This document shows, piece by piece, positions 43,703-52,063 of a stretch of DNA of 64,000 nt. This DNA is from Maliibacterium massiliense (GTDB lineage Bacteria; Bacillota; Clostridia; Christensenellales; Maliibacteriaceae). The stretch is taken from NCBI RefSeq assembly GCF_900604345.1, contig NZ_LR026983.1:620001-684000 (forward strand), given 5' to 3'. The notes under the pieces were generated by a model, which saw nothing but the letters and a program-made list of their open reading frames with translations, was not told where the DNA came from and ran no database searches. The stretch's first letter is position 1; the number at the start of each line of letters is the position of its first letter. A program made the position numbers and the translations under genes.

Positions 43703-45121
43703 ATGAGCAAAGCATTTATGGACAAGGATTTTCTTTTAACCAACGATACCGCGCGGCATCTGTTCTTCGATTATGCCCAGGATATGCCCATCATCGACTA
43801 CCACTGCCATATCGACCCGGCCCAGATCGCGCGCAATCACGCGTTTGCCGATATCGCCGAGGTGTGGCTGGGCGGCGACCACTACAAATGGCGCATCATG
43901 CGCGCAAACGGCGCGCCTGAAGAGGAGATCACCGGCAACGCGCCCGGGCGCGTGAAGTTCCAGCGCTGGGCCGAGGCGCTGCCCCGCGCCATCGGCAACC
44001 CGCTCTACCATTGGACGCACCTGGAATTGCAGCGCTACTTCCATTACAACGGCATATTGGGGCCCGATACCGCCGAGGAGGTGTGGCAGCACTGCAACCG
44101 CATGCTCCAGCGCGAGCAGCTGCGGGTGCGCGGCATCATCGCACAGTCCAATGTGCGCGTGCTCTGCACCACGGACGATCCCGCCGACTCGCTGCGCTAC
44201 CACAAAGAGATCGCCCAAGACGCCTCCTTTCAAACGCGGGTGCTGCCCGCCTTCCGGCCCGATAAGGCCGTCAACATCAACAAGCCGGAGTTTCCCGCGT
44301 ATATCCGCACGCTGGCGCAGGCGGCGGGCATGCCCATCGCCACGCTGGAGGACCTCTACGCCGCGCTGGAGGCGCGCATCGATTTCTTTGACGCCATGGG
44401 CTGCTGCGCGTCCGACCACGGCCTGGACGCGGCGGTGTTCGTGCCCTGCGACGCGGCGGCGCTTGCGGGCATTTTTGCCCGCGCGCTGGCCGGAGAGATC
44501 CCGTCGGCTGTGGAGGCGGACCAGTACAAGACCGCCATGCTGTGCTTCTTCGCCCGCCAGTATGCCAAACGCGGCTGGGTTATGCAGCTGCACTACGGCG
44601 CCATCCGCAACACCAACCCCCCCGCCTTTGCCCGCCTGGGGCCGGATACCGGCTACGACTGCATTGGCACGCCCGATTGCAGCCAGGCGCTGGTTTCCCT
44701 GCTGGGCGCGCTGGAGGAGACAGGGGAGCTGCCCAAAACCATCCTGTACGCCCTCAACCCCAACGACAACGCCATGCTGGCAAGCGTGGCGGGCTGCTTC
44801 CAGCAAGGCGGCGTACGCAGCCGCGTGCAGCACGGCGCGGCCTGGTGGTTCAACGATACCAAAGAGGGTATGACCGCCCAGCTGACCACGCTGGCCAGCT
44901 TGGGCATGCTGGGCAATTTTGTGGGCATGCTCACCGACTCGCGCAGCTTCCTTTCCTATGCGCGGCACGAGTACTTTCGCCGCATATTGTGCAACCTGAT
45001 GGGCACGTGGGTGGAAAACGGCGAGTACCCGCAGGACGACGCGCAGCTCAAAGCCCTGGTGCAGGACATCTGCTACCACAACGCGGCGCGCTTCTTCGGT
45101 TTTGACAAGTTTGACAAGTGA
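43703..45121 (+). CDS. uxaC: Glucuronate/galacturonate isomerase
   Basis: 472 residues, ATG 43703 with TTGGAGG upstream; an in-frame extension through the lacI end is not used. Amidohydrolase-superfamily fold with metal-binding IIDYHCHIDPAQIA, VRVLCTTDDPADSL, MQLHYGAIRNTN, and TDSRSFLSYARHEYFRRILC; the WLGGDHYKWRIMRANG motif is typical of UxaC. Converts glucuronate to fructuronate and galacturonate to tagaturonate, the first step of the set. Gap to the LacI gene is 44 bases. Ends at a good terminator. Confidence 0.96.
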   Translation: MSKAFMDKDFLLTNDTARHLFFDYAQDMPIIDYHCHIDPAQIARNHAFADIAEVWLGGDHYKWRIMRANGAPEEEITGNAPGRVKFQRWAEALPRAIGNPLYHWTHLELQRYFHYNGILGPDTAEEVWQHCNRMLQREQLRVRGIIAQSNVRVLCTTDDPADSLRYHKEIAQDASFQTRVLPAFRPDKAVNINKPEFPAYIRTLAQAAGMPIATLEDLYAALEARIDFFDAMGCCASDHGLDAAVFVPCDAAALAGIFARALAGEIPSAVEADQYKTAMLCFFARQYAKRGWVMQLHYGAIRNTNPPAFARLGPDTGYDCIGTPDCSQALVSLLGALEETGELPKTILYALNPNDNAMLASVAGCFQQGGVRSRVQHGAAWWFNDTKEGMTAQLTTLASLGMLGNFVGMLTDSRSFLSYARHEYFRRILCNLMGTWVENGEYPQDDAQLKALVQDICYHNAARFFGFDKFDK

Positions 45122-45134
45122 CATCACCATACGG

Positions 45135-45168
45135 GGCGGGCGAAAGTAATTTTTCGTCCGCCGTTTTT
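45135..45168 (+). terminator. uxaC terminator
   Basis: GGCGGGCGAAA (45135-45145) pairs with TTTCGTCCGCC (45152-45162) with one G-U, then T5. Confidence 0.87.
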
Positions 45169-45257
45169 AATGCGGACATGCTGTTGTCCGCTTGCATCCG
45201 CTATGATAGAGATATACCAGGGGCGCGATACCCCTGTGAAAAAGGAGGATCTTACGC

Positions 45258-45515
45258 ATGCAAGAGACACGTTACTGCCAAAGCTGCGGCATGCCGCTGA
45301 CGGACGACCTGTTGGGCACGCAAAAGGACGGCAGCACGCAGCAGGACTACTGCGTTTACTGCTACAAGGACGGCGCATTTACAAGCGATGTGGACATGGA
45401 GGGCATGATCGCTCAGTGTGTCCCCTTTATGTTGGAGGCGCACCCGGGCATGGACGCGGCGGAGGCTGACGGCATGATGCGGCAGTTTTTCCCCACGCTC
45501 AAGCGCTGGCGCTAG
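45258..45515 (+). CDS. Small zinc-ribbon protein
   Basis: 85 residues, ATG after AAAAAGGAGGATCTTACGC. One zinc knuckle pair: CQSCGMPL near the start and CVYCYKDG, the pattern of the putative zinc-ribbon family zf-ribbon_2. The second half is acidic and helical (MIAQCVPFMLEAHPGMDAAEADGMM). Function unknown. A YoaP-like acetyltransferase starts 16 bases later, so they share an operon. Confidence 0.85.
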   Translation: MQETRYCQSCGMPLTDDLLGTQKDGSTQQDYCVYCYKDGAFTSDVDMEGMIAQCVPFMLEAHPGMDAAEADGMMRQFFPTLKRWR

Positions 45516-45531
45516 GAGGGCGAAAGGCACC

Positions 45532-46299
45532 ATGCAAATCATCACCTTGGACGCGCAGAACCTGGCGCGCGAGCATATCTGCTGCGCGATCAGCGATAAA
45601 AAGGGCGAGACGTGCGTCGCCACCAAAAAGGCCTGGCTGGCCGCGCGCTTTGCCGACGGGCTGACCTTCAAAAAGATGGACCTGCGCGGCAAGGCGTTTA
45701 TTGAGTACATCCCCGCTGCGCGCGCCTGGGCCCCCATCCAGGCCGAGGGGTACATGTTCATCAACTGCCTGTGGGTGGCGGGCCAGCACAAGGGCAAGGG
45801 CTACGCAAACGCGCTTGTGGATGCCTGCATACAGGACGCCAGGGCTCGGGGCTGCGTGGGGCTGTGCGCGCTTGCCAGCGACAGGAAGCGCCCCTTCCTC
45901 TCTGAGCCGGGCTTTTTGAAGCACCGCGGCTTTGCGGCCGTGGACCAGGCCCTGCCCCACTTTGTGCTCTACAGCCTGCCCTTTGACGCATCCGCGCCCA
46001 CGCCCCACATCCGCCCCTGCGCCAGGGACGGCGCCATCGATCAAAAGGGCATGGTGCTTTACTACAGCGACCAGTGCCCTCACACCGCCAAGTACGTGCC
46101 CATCGCCTGCGAGGTGGCGGCGAAGTATGGCTTTCCCCTGGAAGCTGTGCACTTTGGCACATACGCGCAGGCGCAGCAGGCCCCCTGTCCCTTTACCACC
46201 TATGCCTTTTTTGACCACGGCGCGTTTGTGACAAACGAAATCCTCAGCCCTGCAAAGCTGGAAAAGTACATGCAGGCGCGCAGGGCGGCCGAAGCGTAA
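45532..46299 (+). CDS. YoaP-type GNAT acetyltransferase
   Basis: 255 residues, ATG after AGGAGGGCGAAAGGCACC. The N-terminal GNAT half has WVAGQHKGKGYANALVDACIQDARARGCVGLCALASDRKRPFLSEPGFLKHRGF, including the acetyl-CoA loop (Q-x-x-G-K-G). The C-terminal YoaP domain has KGMVLYYSDQCPHTAKYV and a PCPFTTYAFFDHGAFVTNEILSPAKLEKYM end. Substrate is unknown. Second gene after the small zinc-ribbon protein, followed by a terminator. Confidence 0.87.
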   Translation: MQIITLDAQNLAREHICCAISDKKGETCVATKKAWLAARFADGLTFKKMDLRGKAFIEYIPAARAWAPIQAEGYMFINCLWVAGQHKGKGYANALVDACIQDARARGCVGLCALASDRKRPFLSEPGFLKHRGFAAVDQALPHFVLYSLPFDASAPTPHIRPCARDGAIDQKGMVLYYSDQCPHTAKYVPIACEVAAKYGFPLEAVHFGTYAQAQQAPCPFTTYAFFDHGAFVTNEILSPAKLEKYMQARRAAEA

Positions 46300-46311
46300 C
46301 AACACACAAGA

Positions 46312-46351
46312 CGCGCGCGGGCAGATGGATATCCGTCTGCCCGCGCGTTTT
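46312..46351 (+). terminator. Terminator of the YoaP gene
   Basis: CGCGCGGGCAGA (46314-46325) pairs with TCTGCCCGCGCG (46336-46347), then TTTTA. Confidence 0.88.
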
Positions 46352-46353
46352 AT

Positions 46354-46361
46354 GGTATACT
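46354..46361 (+). promoter_or_regulatory. Extended -10 promoter of the DUF6483 gene
   Basis: GGTATACT preceded by TAT gives TATGGTATACT; TATACT is at 46356-46361. The -35 position falls in the terminator stem and is poor. Confidence 0.5.
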
Positions 46362-46404
46362 GTGTTTAAAATATGACCCCCTAACAAGGAAGGTGTTCCC
46401 CCCT

Positions 46405-46770
46405 TTGTATACCAACGACTACATCATGCGCCAGATCGCCATGCTCTCCCAGATTCTGGGTCGGGTACTGCTGCAGAAAAGCAGCGCAGCCACCACGGAC
46501 ATCATCGACGCGCGCGGGCATTTGGCAAGCGACAAATATTTGGCCTACCAGCTGCAAAAGGGCATCAGCCAGGGTCGCATCAACGAGGCGGAGAACCTGC
46601 TTTTTGAGGTGATCGAACAGGACAAGAGCGCTGCCAACCTGCAGGCGGCGCTGGATTTTTACGAGCGTCTGGATGCGCTGAGCGACGAGACGCTGCAGGC
46701 ACGCGGCTTTTCGCGTGAGGAGATCATGGAGGGCCTGGCCGCCGTGCACAAACACTACACTACGCGCTGA
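46405..46770 (+). CDS. DUF6483 family protein
   Basis: 121 residues if started at the TTG at 46405, which follows AAGGAAGG by 11 bases; a GTG at 46393 would overlap the ribosome site. The family opening is present: YTNDYIMRQIAMLSQILGRVLLQKS, followed by a helical body with DKYLAYQLQKGISQGRINEAENLLFEVIEQDKS and a C-terminal RLDALSDETLQARGFSREEIMEGL. Function unknown; no partner gene. No strong terminator is adjacent; the first dyads downstream are at 46855. Confidence 0.8.
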   Translation: MYTNDYIMRQIAMLSQILGRVLLQKSSAATTDIIDARGHLASDKYLAYQLQKGISQGRINEAENLLFEVIEQDKSAANLQAALDFYERLDALSDETLQARGFSREEIMEGLAAVHKHYTTR

Positions 46771-46854
46771 AAAAGCGCGTCGCGCTGCGCCATGCCCCAA
46801 GGGGGCGCGATCCCTGTGCCGGATGTTTTGTCCCGTGCAGAGCCACAGCAGACA

Positions 46855-46925
46855 CGCCGCTTCGGGCGCTTTTTCATGCGTGCGTCTAGGCAGCCCAACA
46901 GTAAGTGCGCCGCTTCGGGCGCTTT
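46855..46925. repeat. Direct repeat of a short hairpin in a non-coding spacer
   Basis: The 18-base sequence CGCCGCTTCGGGCGCTTT occurs at 46855-46872 and 46908-46925. Each copy can fold GCGCC-like arms around GCTTC and ends in TTT, so these may be duplicated terminators. The rest of 46771-47007 shows no gene. Confidence 0.6.
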
Positions 46926-47007
46926 ATATATTTATGTCAGAAAAGCCTTACAGCACTGCACACGTACCCGCGCCCCGCGTCAGATTTCTTATTGCGTGCC
47001 ATGCAGC

Positions 47008-47063
47008 AAGCGCCCCCTCCCCTTTGCCGGCAGCGATGCTGCCGTGGGCGGCGGCGCTTTTTT
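47008..47063 (+). terminator. Compound hairpin terminator
   Basis: Outer arms AAGCGCC (47008-47014) and GGCGCTT (47053-47059) enclose CGGCAGC/GCTGCCG (47028-47044) and are followed by six T. It lies beyond the DUF6483 gene and faces the end of the nitroreductase gene. Confidence 0.6.
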
Positions 47064-47072
47064 GTGCTTTGC

Positions 47073-47843
47073 TTATGCCTCGGGCGTATCGTCCCCCTGC
47101 GGCGCGCCCTTCTGCGCGCTGCACTGGAAGCGCCACCCCTTGGCAATAGGCGTCCAATCCCCCGCCTTGCCCTCGTGCATCATGCCCAGCGCCAAATGCG
47201 CCATGGCGATACCTCGATCCAGCGGCCCGTAGCCGAAGTTGTTGCCGTCTGCCAGCACGTCGATGTGCCCGGGTGCGGGCGCAAAGCGCCAGGGTTGGTT
47301 GTTGAGCGCCGAGGGCGCCACCTGGGCGCAGCGCAGCGCGGAGAGCTGCCACTGCTCCAGCAGCTGCACCTCGGATTTGGAAAGCTTGCACAGCTTTTCG
47401 ATGCTCTTGCGCTTTTTGGCCGTGCCCACGCGATCATACTGCCCCACCGCGATGATGCAGGTGATGCGCTCCTGCGGTCCCACCTCCGCCAGCAGGCGCG
47501 CCGTCTTTTTATCAAACGTGCCCAGCCAGCAGCAGCCCAGGCCCATTTCATAGGCGGCCAGCACCAGCATCTCTCCCAGGTAGCCTTCCCACTCGCCCGG
47601 CGCCTCCTCCTGCGCCACCACGGCCATAAAGCAGTTCGTGCCCGTGATATTGCCGGGCAGCGCGTCGCCCTGCAGCACGGCAAAGCGCACGTGGTCGTTG
47701 CCCAAAATATCGCCCAGGGCGCGCAGTGCGGCGATCTGATCGGGCAGGGGCGGCTGTGTATACGTGCGCACAGACACGCGTTTGGCGATTGCCTCCCACC
47801 ACTGCGGCTGCAAACTGACATGCGGCATCATAAATTTCATCAT
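47073..47843 (-). CDS. Nitroreductase-family protein (TM1586 type)
   Basis: 256 residues. ATGATG at 47843/47840 follows AAGGGGGCGAGTC. N-terminal IAKRVSVRTYTQPPLP is the usual start; GEMLVLAAYEMGLGCCWLGTFDKKTARLLAEVGPQERITCIIAVGQYD and SALNNQPWRFAPAPG are typical of the internally duplicated TM1586 branch of FMN enzymes. It likely uses NAD(P)H and FMN; substrate unknown. Single gene on the minus strand. Confidence 0.87.
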   Translation of the reverse strand: MMKFMMPHVSLQPQWWEAIAKRVSVRTYTQPPLPDQIAALRALGDILGNDHVRFAVLQGDALPGNITGTNCFMAVVAQEEAPGEWEGYLGEMLVLAAYEMGLGCCWLGTFDKKTARLLAEVGPQERITCIIAVGQYDRVGTAKKRKSIEKLCKLSKSEVQLLEQWQLSALRCAQVAPSALNNQPWRFAPAPGHIDVLADGNNFGYGPLDRGIAMAHLALGMMHEGKAGDWTPIAKGWRFQCSAQKGAPQGDDTPEA

Positions 47844-47923
47844 GACTCGCCCCCTTGAATCGTTTTTCTATATTATACCATAGTTGCGCAGGCCACTGGC
47901 CACGCACTTTGCGCGTCATACGT

Positions 47924-47964
47924 AAAAAGCGCCCAGATGCAATCCCGCAGGACGCATGGGCGCC
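47924..47964 (-). terminator. Terminator of the lipoprotein gene at 47985
   Basis: GCGCCCA and TGGGCGC arms, followed on the minus strand by U5 (AAAAAGCGCCCA on plus). Confidence 0.72.
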
Positions 47965-47984
47965 GATACATTTCCAGCAAACGC

Positions 47985-48833
47985 TTAAGCGACTTTGGCG
48001 CCTGCTCCGCCCTCGATGCCCGCGGGCACCGGGATGCTCTCCAGCTTGTTGAAGCTGTTGTAATCCATGCGGATCTCCATCTGTTCGCAGGAGAGCGACG
48101 CCGCATCGCCCAGCAGCTTGGCGGCCTTCTGCATCACGTTGCCAATGGAACCGGACAGATCCATCGCGATGCGCACCGGCTCGCTCGTTTTTGCGTCCAA
48201 ATAGATATCCACAGGCATTTCGCCCATCATCTTATAGATCAGCTTGGCCTGGGCTGCGTCCGCGCCCGTCATTGTATCGAGCATGCCGCTTGCGCTGAGC
48301 ATGTCGGAAAGATCCTCCGCGCTGAACTTGCCCGCCAGCTTGACCACCTTGCGGCCGTTGATCTCCTCCTGGCCGACGAGCTCAAATTTGTCCGCCGCGT
48401 TCAGGTAGGGATCCAGCTTTACCATGCTGTCAGCCATCTTGCGCAGCTGGTCAAGCTGCTCGGTGTCGCCATCCACCTGCTGCCAGGTACCGCCATTGCC
48501 TGCATAAACTTGCGTCTGGCCCGCCTGCTCGCGCAGAAATATGTGCACCGTCTGCTTCTCACCGTTAAGGCTGATATTTATATCCATCTGTGTCTGCAGG
48601 GGATCAGCCACGGAAAGCAGCGACATCTGCATCTGCATATCGATATCCTCACCACCGGCGCCCATCTTCATCCCCATGTACATGCCCGCATCAAGGCTGT
48701 CCACCCGTTCGATTCGCTTCTGCGCGGCGTCAAAATACGCCTGGACGGATTTCCCTTTGGCTTTGCAACCGCTGAAGGCCAGCGCTGTGGCAAGGGCCAG
48801 CAGCAACAGCGCCGCTCTCTTGATGTGTTTCAT
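47985..48833 (-). CDS. LppX/LolA-like lipoprotein (DUF6612-like)
   Basis: 282 residues, ATG 48833 after GAAGGAGAAGAGCAAGCT. Lipobox FSGC at residues 20-23. Body with repeated beta strands and amphipathic patches: DAGMYMGMKMGAGGEDIDMQMQM, QMDINISLNGEKQTVHIFL, KFELVGQEEINGRKVVKLAG, and MPVDIYLDAKTSEPVRIAMDLS, the pattern of the LolA/LppX superfamily of unfinished barrels that hold lipids. Methionine is unusually frequent. Role unknown; could carry a hydrophobic ligand at the surface. Own terminator. Confidence 0.75.
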   Translation of the reverse strand: MKHIKRAALLLLALATALAFSGCKAKGKSVQAYFDAAQKRIERVDSLDAGMYMGMKMGAGGEDIDMQMQMSLLSVADPLQTQMDINISLNGEKQTVHIFLREQAGQTQVYAGNGGTWQQVDGDTEQLDQLRKMADSMVKLDPYLNAADKFELVGQEEINGRKVVKLAGKFSAEDLSDMLSASGMLDTMTGADAAQAKLIYKMMGEMPVDIYLDAKTSEPVRIAMDLSGSIGNVMQKAAKLLGDAASLSCEQMEIRMDYNSFNKLESIPVPAGIEGGAGAKVA

Positions 48834-48919
48834 AGCTTGCTCTTCTCCTTCTTCCTTCGCGCGCCCTGGGCGCGTATGTGTTTACGGTATCCATTGTACC
48901 ATAAGCCCGCGCGCTTTTT

Positions 48920-49624
48920 TCAGGCAATATTGCGCAATCCGTATTTATCCCGCACCCGCGCAAGCTTGCGCCGCCATGGCTGGTAGATCAGCAGTAGGAA
49001 CACCGCTGTGGAGAGGGCGTGCGTCGCGTTGAACAGCATGCCCGCGCCGTAGGCGGCCGCTGCCGCGGGCCAGTTGATGGGCGTGATAAACCCCAGGATA
49101 TACCAGCTATCCAGCAGCAGGCCGTAGAGAAAGCTCGCCACCACCCCGTAGCACACCGCCTGGCTGGTGCGCGCAAGCCAGCCGCGTGCGGCCAGCGTGC
49201 CCGCCACGTACCCCATCAGCCCCCAGGCGTACATCTGCCAGGGAGTCCATGGCCCCTGGCCGAACACCATGTTGGAGGCCAGCGCGGCCAGCGCGCCGAT
49301 CAAAAAGCCGCTCTGGCTGCCGAAGCAAACGCCTCCCACAATCACGATGGCGGATACCGGCTTGAAGTTTGGGAAGGCGCCAAAAAGCGCCCTGCCCGCG
49401 ACCGCCACCGCGGCCAGCACCACGATGGGCATGATATCGCGCGGGCGGGGCCGCTGCTTTTCAAAGCGCAGGAAAAAGGGCACCAGCGCAAGCGCTGCCA
49501 CCGCCCCGGCCAGCAGTGCCGTGTTCTCGTAGCGCAGCAGCGCGCACAGCACAAGGACGATCGGCACGCCCAACAGCGCCAGCGGCTCGGCGACCTTGAG
49601 CAGGGCCTTAAACACTTTGGACAC
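48920..49624 (-). CDS. ECF transporter substrate-binding (S) component
   Basis: 234 residues from a GTG at 49624, chosen because GGAGG in the upstream gene lies 11 bases before it; an ATG at 49636 is too close to that site. Six membrane spans; APFPNFKPVSAIVIVGGVCFGSQSGFLIGALAALASNMVFGQGPWTPWQMYAWGLMGYVAGTLA is typical of ECF S components. Its gene overlaps the ATPase by 17 bases at the end of the cobalamin-riboswitch operon, so cobalamin or a cobinamide-like compound is the inferred ligand. Substrate is inferred from context, not from residues. Confidence 0.88.
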   Translation of the reverse strand: MSKVFKALLKVAEPLALLGVPIVLVLCALLRYENTALLAGAVAALALVPFFLRFEKQRPRPRDIMPIVVLAAVAVAGRALFGAFPNFKPVSAIVIVGGVCFGSQSGFLIGALAALASNMVFGQGPWTPWQMYAWGLMGYVAGTLAARGWLARTSQAVCYGVVASFLYGLLLDSWYILGFITPINWPAAAAAYGAGMLFNATHALSTAVFLLLIYQPWRRKLARVRDKYGLRNIA

Positions 49625-51218
49625 GTTGCAGCACATCCTCCAGCGTCACACACCCATCGATCAGCCCCCGCGTCATGCGGTTGACCGCCGTGGTGTAGAA
49701 GTTGTTGCCCAGAAAGAACTCCCTGCCCGCGTCGCTTGCCAGCAGCTCTCCAGCAAACATCATGGCGCAGGTATCGCCGTGGCGCGCGGCAAGCTCCACA
49801 TCGTGCGTCACCACCGCAACCGCGCGCCCCTGGCGCGCCAGCTGCTCAAGCAGCAGCGCGATCTGCTCGCGGGCAAAGGCGTCCACCCCTTTGGTGGGCT
49901 CGTCCAGCAGCAGCACATCGGGCCGCATGAGCAGCACCTTGCACAGGGCTGCCTTCTGCATCTCCCCACCGCTCAAATCATAGGGGTGCCGCTCGAGCAG
50001 ATGGGCCACGCCCAGCCGCTGCGCCCAGGCCTGCATATCCGCATGCGTATATCCCCCCTGCCCCGCCTGGGCCATCAGATCCGCCTCCAGCGTGTCCGCG
50101 GCAAAGAGCGCCTGCGGGTTTTGCATCAGCAGGGCCACGCGCGCGCCGCGCGCGCGCGTGACGCTGCCCCGCTGTGGCTTGCACAGCCCGCACAGCGCCA
50201 GCAGCGCCGTGCTCTTGCCGCTTGCGTTGCCCCCCAGCAGCATGTGCAGCGCGCCGCGGCGCAGCGCGATATCCAGCCCCCGCAGGGCGGGCTGCTCCGC
50301 TTCGGGGTAGGCGTACCACACGCCGCGCGCAGAGAGCAGCACCTCTCCCTTGGGCGTGGGCGCGGCCTGCTTTGGCGCAGGGGAACCTGGCGCGCGCGCC
50401 GCCACCATGTTCCGCCCCTCGCGCACGCTGATGGGATAGGGTGGCGGCGCCTGCAGCGCCAGCGCCAGGCGCGCCGCCTCGGGCAGGGCCTGGGCAAAGC
50501 GCGCCTGCGGATGGGCGGCAATGTGCGCCACAAAATCCCTGGGCGCGCCCGCAAAGGCCAGCTTGCCATCCGCAAGATAGGCCACCTGGTCAGCCAGCGG
50601 CAGCACGTCCTCCAGACGGTGCTCGCTGATGACCACCGTCACCCCCAGCTCGCTGTTGACGCGCTCGAGCGCCTGCAGAAAGTTTTTCGCCGCGATGGGG
50701 TCCAGCTGCGCGGTGGGTTCGTCAAGCACAAGCACGCGAGGCTGCATCGCCATGACGCTGGCCAGGTTGAGCACCTGCTTCTGACCGCCTGAGAGGGACT
50801 CCACCCTGCGGGAAAACCAGGGGGCAATGCCGAAAAAATGCGCCGTCTCCGCCACCCGGCGGCGGATCACCTGGGTAGGCAGGGAAAGGTTTTCCAGGCC
50901 AAAGGCGAGTTCATGCCACACGGTGTCGGTCACCAGCTGGTTTTCCGGCTGCTGCATCACAAAGCCCACCAGGCTGGCGGATTCCTTGGGCGCGAGCGCC
51001 TCGCGCGCCTTGCCTCCGATATAGATCTCCCCTTGCGCGCGCCCGTGGGGCGCCAGCTCCCGCTTGAGGTGACGCAGCAGCGTGGTTTTGCCGCTGCCTG
51101 AGCGGCCGCAAAGCAGCGTAAAGGAACCCTCGTCGATCTGCAGATTGACGCCCTGCAGCGCGCGCTGCGCCTGGTTTGGGTAGGCAAAGGAAAAATCGCG
51201 CACCTGGATGATCGGCAT
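49608..51218 (-). CDS. ECF transporter double ATPase (EcfA-EcfA' fusion)
   Basis: 536 residues from the ATG at 51218 after GGGAGGTGTTTTG; an in-frame upstream stretch inside ecfT is not coding. Two ABC domains: the first with CGRSGSGKTTLL, VESLSGGQKQVLNLASVMAM and VLVLDEPTAQLDP; the second with LGGNASGKSTALLALCG, YDLSGGEMQKAALCKVL and VLLLDEPTKGVD. Most ECF systems encode these as two proteins; here they are fused with a linker near 270-310. The start overlaps the EcfT stop (TGATG). Confidence 0.93.
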   Translation of the reverse strand: MPIIQVRDFSFAYPNQAQRALQGVNLQIDEGSFTLLCGRSGSGKTTLLRHLKRELAPHGRAQGEIYIGGKAREALAPKESASLVGFVMQQPENQLVTDTVWHELAFGLENLSLPTQVIRRRVAETAHFFGIAPWFSRRVESLSGGQKQVLNLASVMAMQPRVLVLDEPTAQLDPIAAKNFLQALERVNSELGVTVVISEHRLEDVLPLADQVAYLADGKLAFAGAPRDFVAHIAAHPQARFAQALPEAARLALALQAPPPYPISVREGRNMVAARAPGSPAPKQAAPTPKGEVLLSARGVWYAYPEAEQPALRGLDIALRRGALHMLLGGNASGKSTALLALCGLCKPQRGSVTRARGARVALLMQNPQALFAADTLEADLMAQAGQGGYTHADMQAWAQRLGVAHLLERHPYDLSGGEMQKAALCKVLLMRPDVLLLDEPTKGVDAFAREQIALLLEQLARQGRAVAVVTHDVELAARHGDTCAMMFAGELLASDAGREFFLGNNFYTTAVNRMTRGLIDGCVTLEDVLQRVQSV

Positions 51219-52060
51219 CAAAACACCTCCCTGCACTGCACAAGCAGCGGAAAAAAGAGCAGCAGCGCGTAAGGGGCGTACCACAGCGGGGAAAGCGCGG
51301 GCCATGCGAGCACGGGATAGAAGGCAAACCCCCGCAGGCACAGCGCCATGCCCCACACGCTCGCAGCCAGCAGGCATACAAGCGCGCCCAGCGCAAGCGC
51401 ATCCACGCGCCGGAAGCGGAACAGGGAAAACGTGGTGCGCCCGCGCCCCGCCCCGTAGCCGCGCGCCCGCATGGAGTCCGCCGTCTCAATGCTGTCCTCC
51501 ATGCTCCAGCCCACCAGCACCGACGCGTTGCGCGCCGCGCTGCGGATGCTGGGCCGCTGCGCCTGCCCCAGCAGCGCGTCCTGCGCCTGCACGATGCTGC
51601 GCGCCCGGTATCGGGCCGTGGGGATCAGCTTAAGGATCATCGAGAGCATCAGCGCAAGGGTGGGCGCCGCGCCGCCAAACAGGTAGAGAAACTTTTCATG
51701 GGTGATGAGCGCCTCAAGGCAGCTGCACCAGATCAGCACGCCTGCGAGCATCGCGCCGGCGCATACGCCGTAGAGCACGGCCTCCTGGGTGACGGGGTTG
51801 CCAAACAGGTAGAACAGCAGCGTGGCGCCCCTGTGGTTGAAGAGGGGGTTTGCCAGCGCAACGAGCAGGAACATGGGCAATATGAACTTGAGCGAAGCGC
51901 AAAAGCGCCTCGCCCCATGCAGATAGACCGCGTAGCAGCTGCCCGCCGCAAGCGACAGCGCAAGGTACACCGGATGCAGCGTGAGCATGCCCAGCACCAG
52001 CGCCGCGGTGATGTAGAGCATCCCGACCGCGGGATGATAGGTTGCAAAGACGTGTTTCAT
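51218..52060 (-). CDS. ECF transporter transmembrane (T) component
   Basis: 280 residues, ATG 52060 after GTATAGGGG, 3 bases behind the DUF4430 gene. Several spans, and the conserved cytoplasmic coupling segments MRARGYGAGRGRTTFSLF (x-ARG motif binding the ATPase) and ILKLIPTARYRARSIVQAQDALLG. It links the ATPases to the S component for uptake of the vitamin. Part of one operon with the genes on both sides. Confidence 0.93.
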   Translation of the reverse strand: MKHVFATYHPAVGMLYITAALVLGMLTLHPVYLALSLAAGSCYAVYLHGARRFCASLKFILPMFLLVALANPLFNHRGATLLFYLFGNPVTQEAVLYGVCAGAMLAGVLIWCSCLEALITHEKFLYLFGGAAPTLALMLSMILKLIPTARYRARSIVQAQDALLGQAQRPSIRSAARNASVLVGWSMEDSIETADSMRARGYGAGRGRTTFSLFRFRRVDALALGALVCLLAASVWGMALCLRGFAFYPVLAWPALSPLWYAPYALLLFFPLLVQCREVF

Positions 52061-52063
52061 CCC

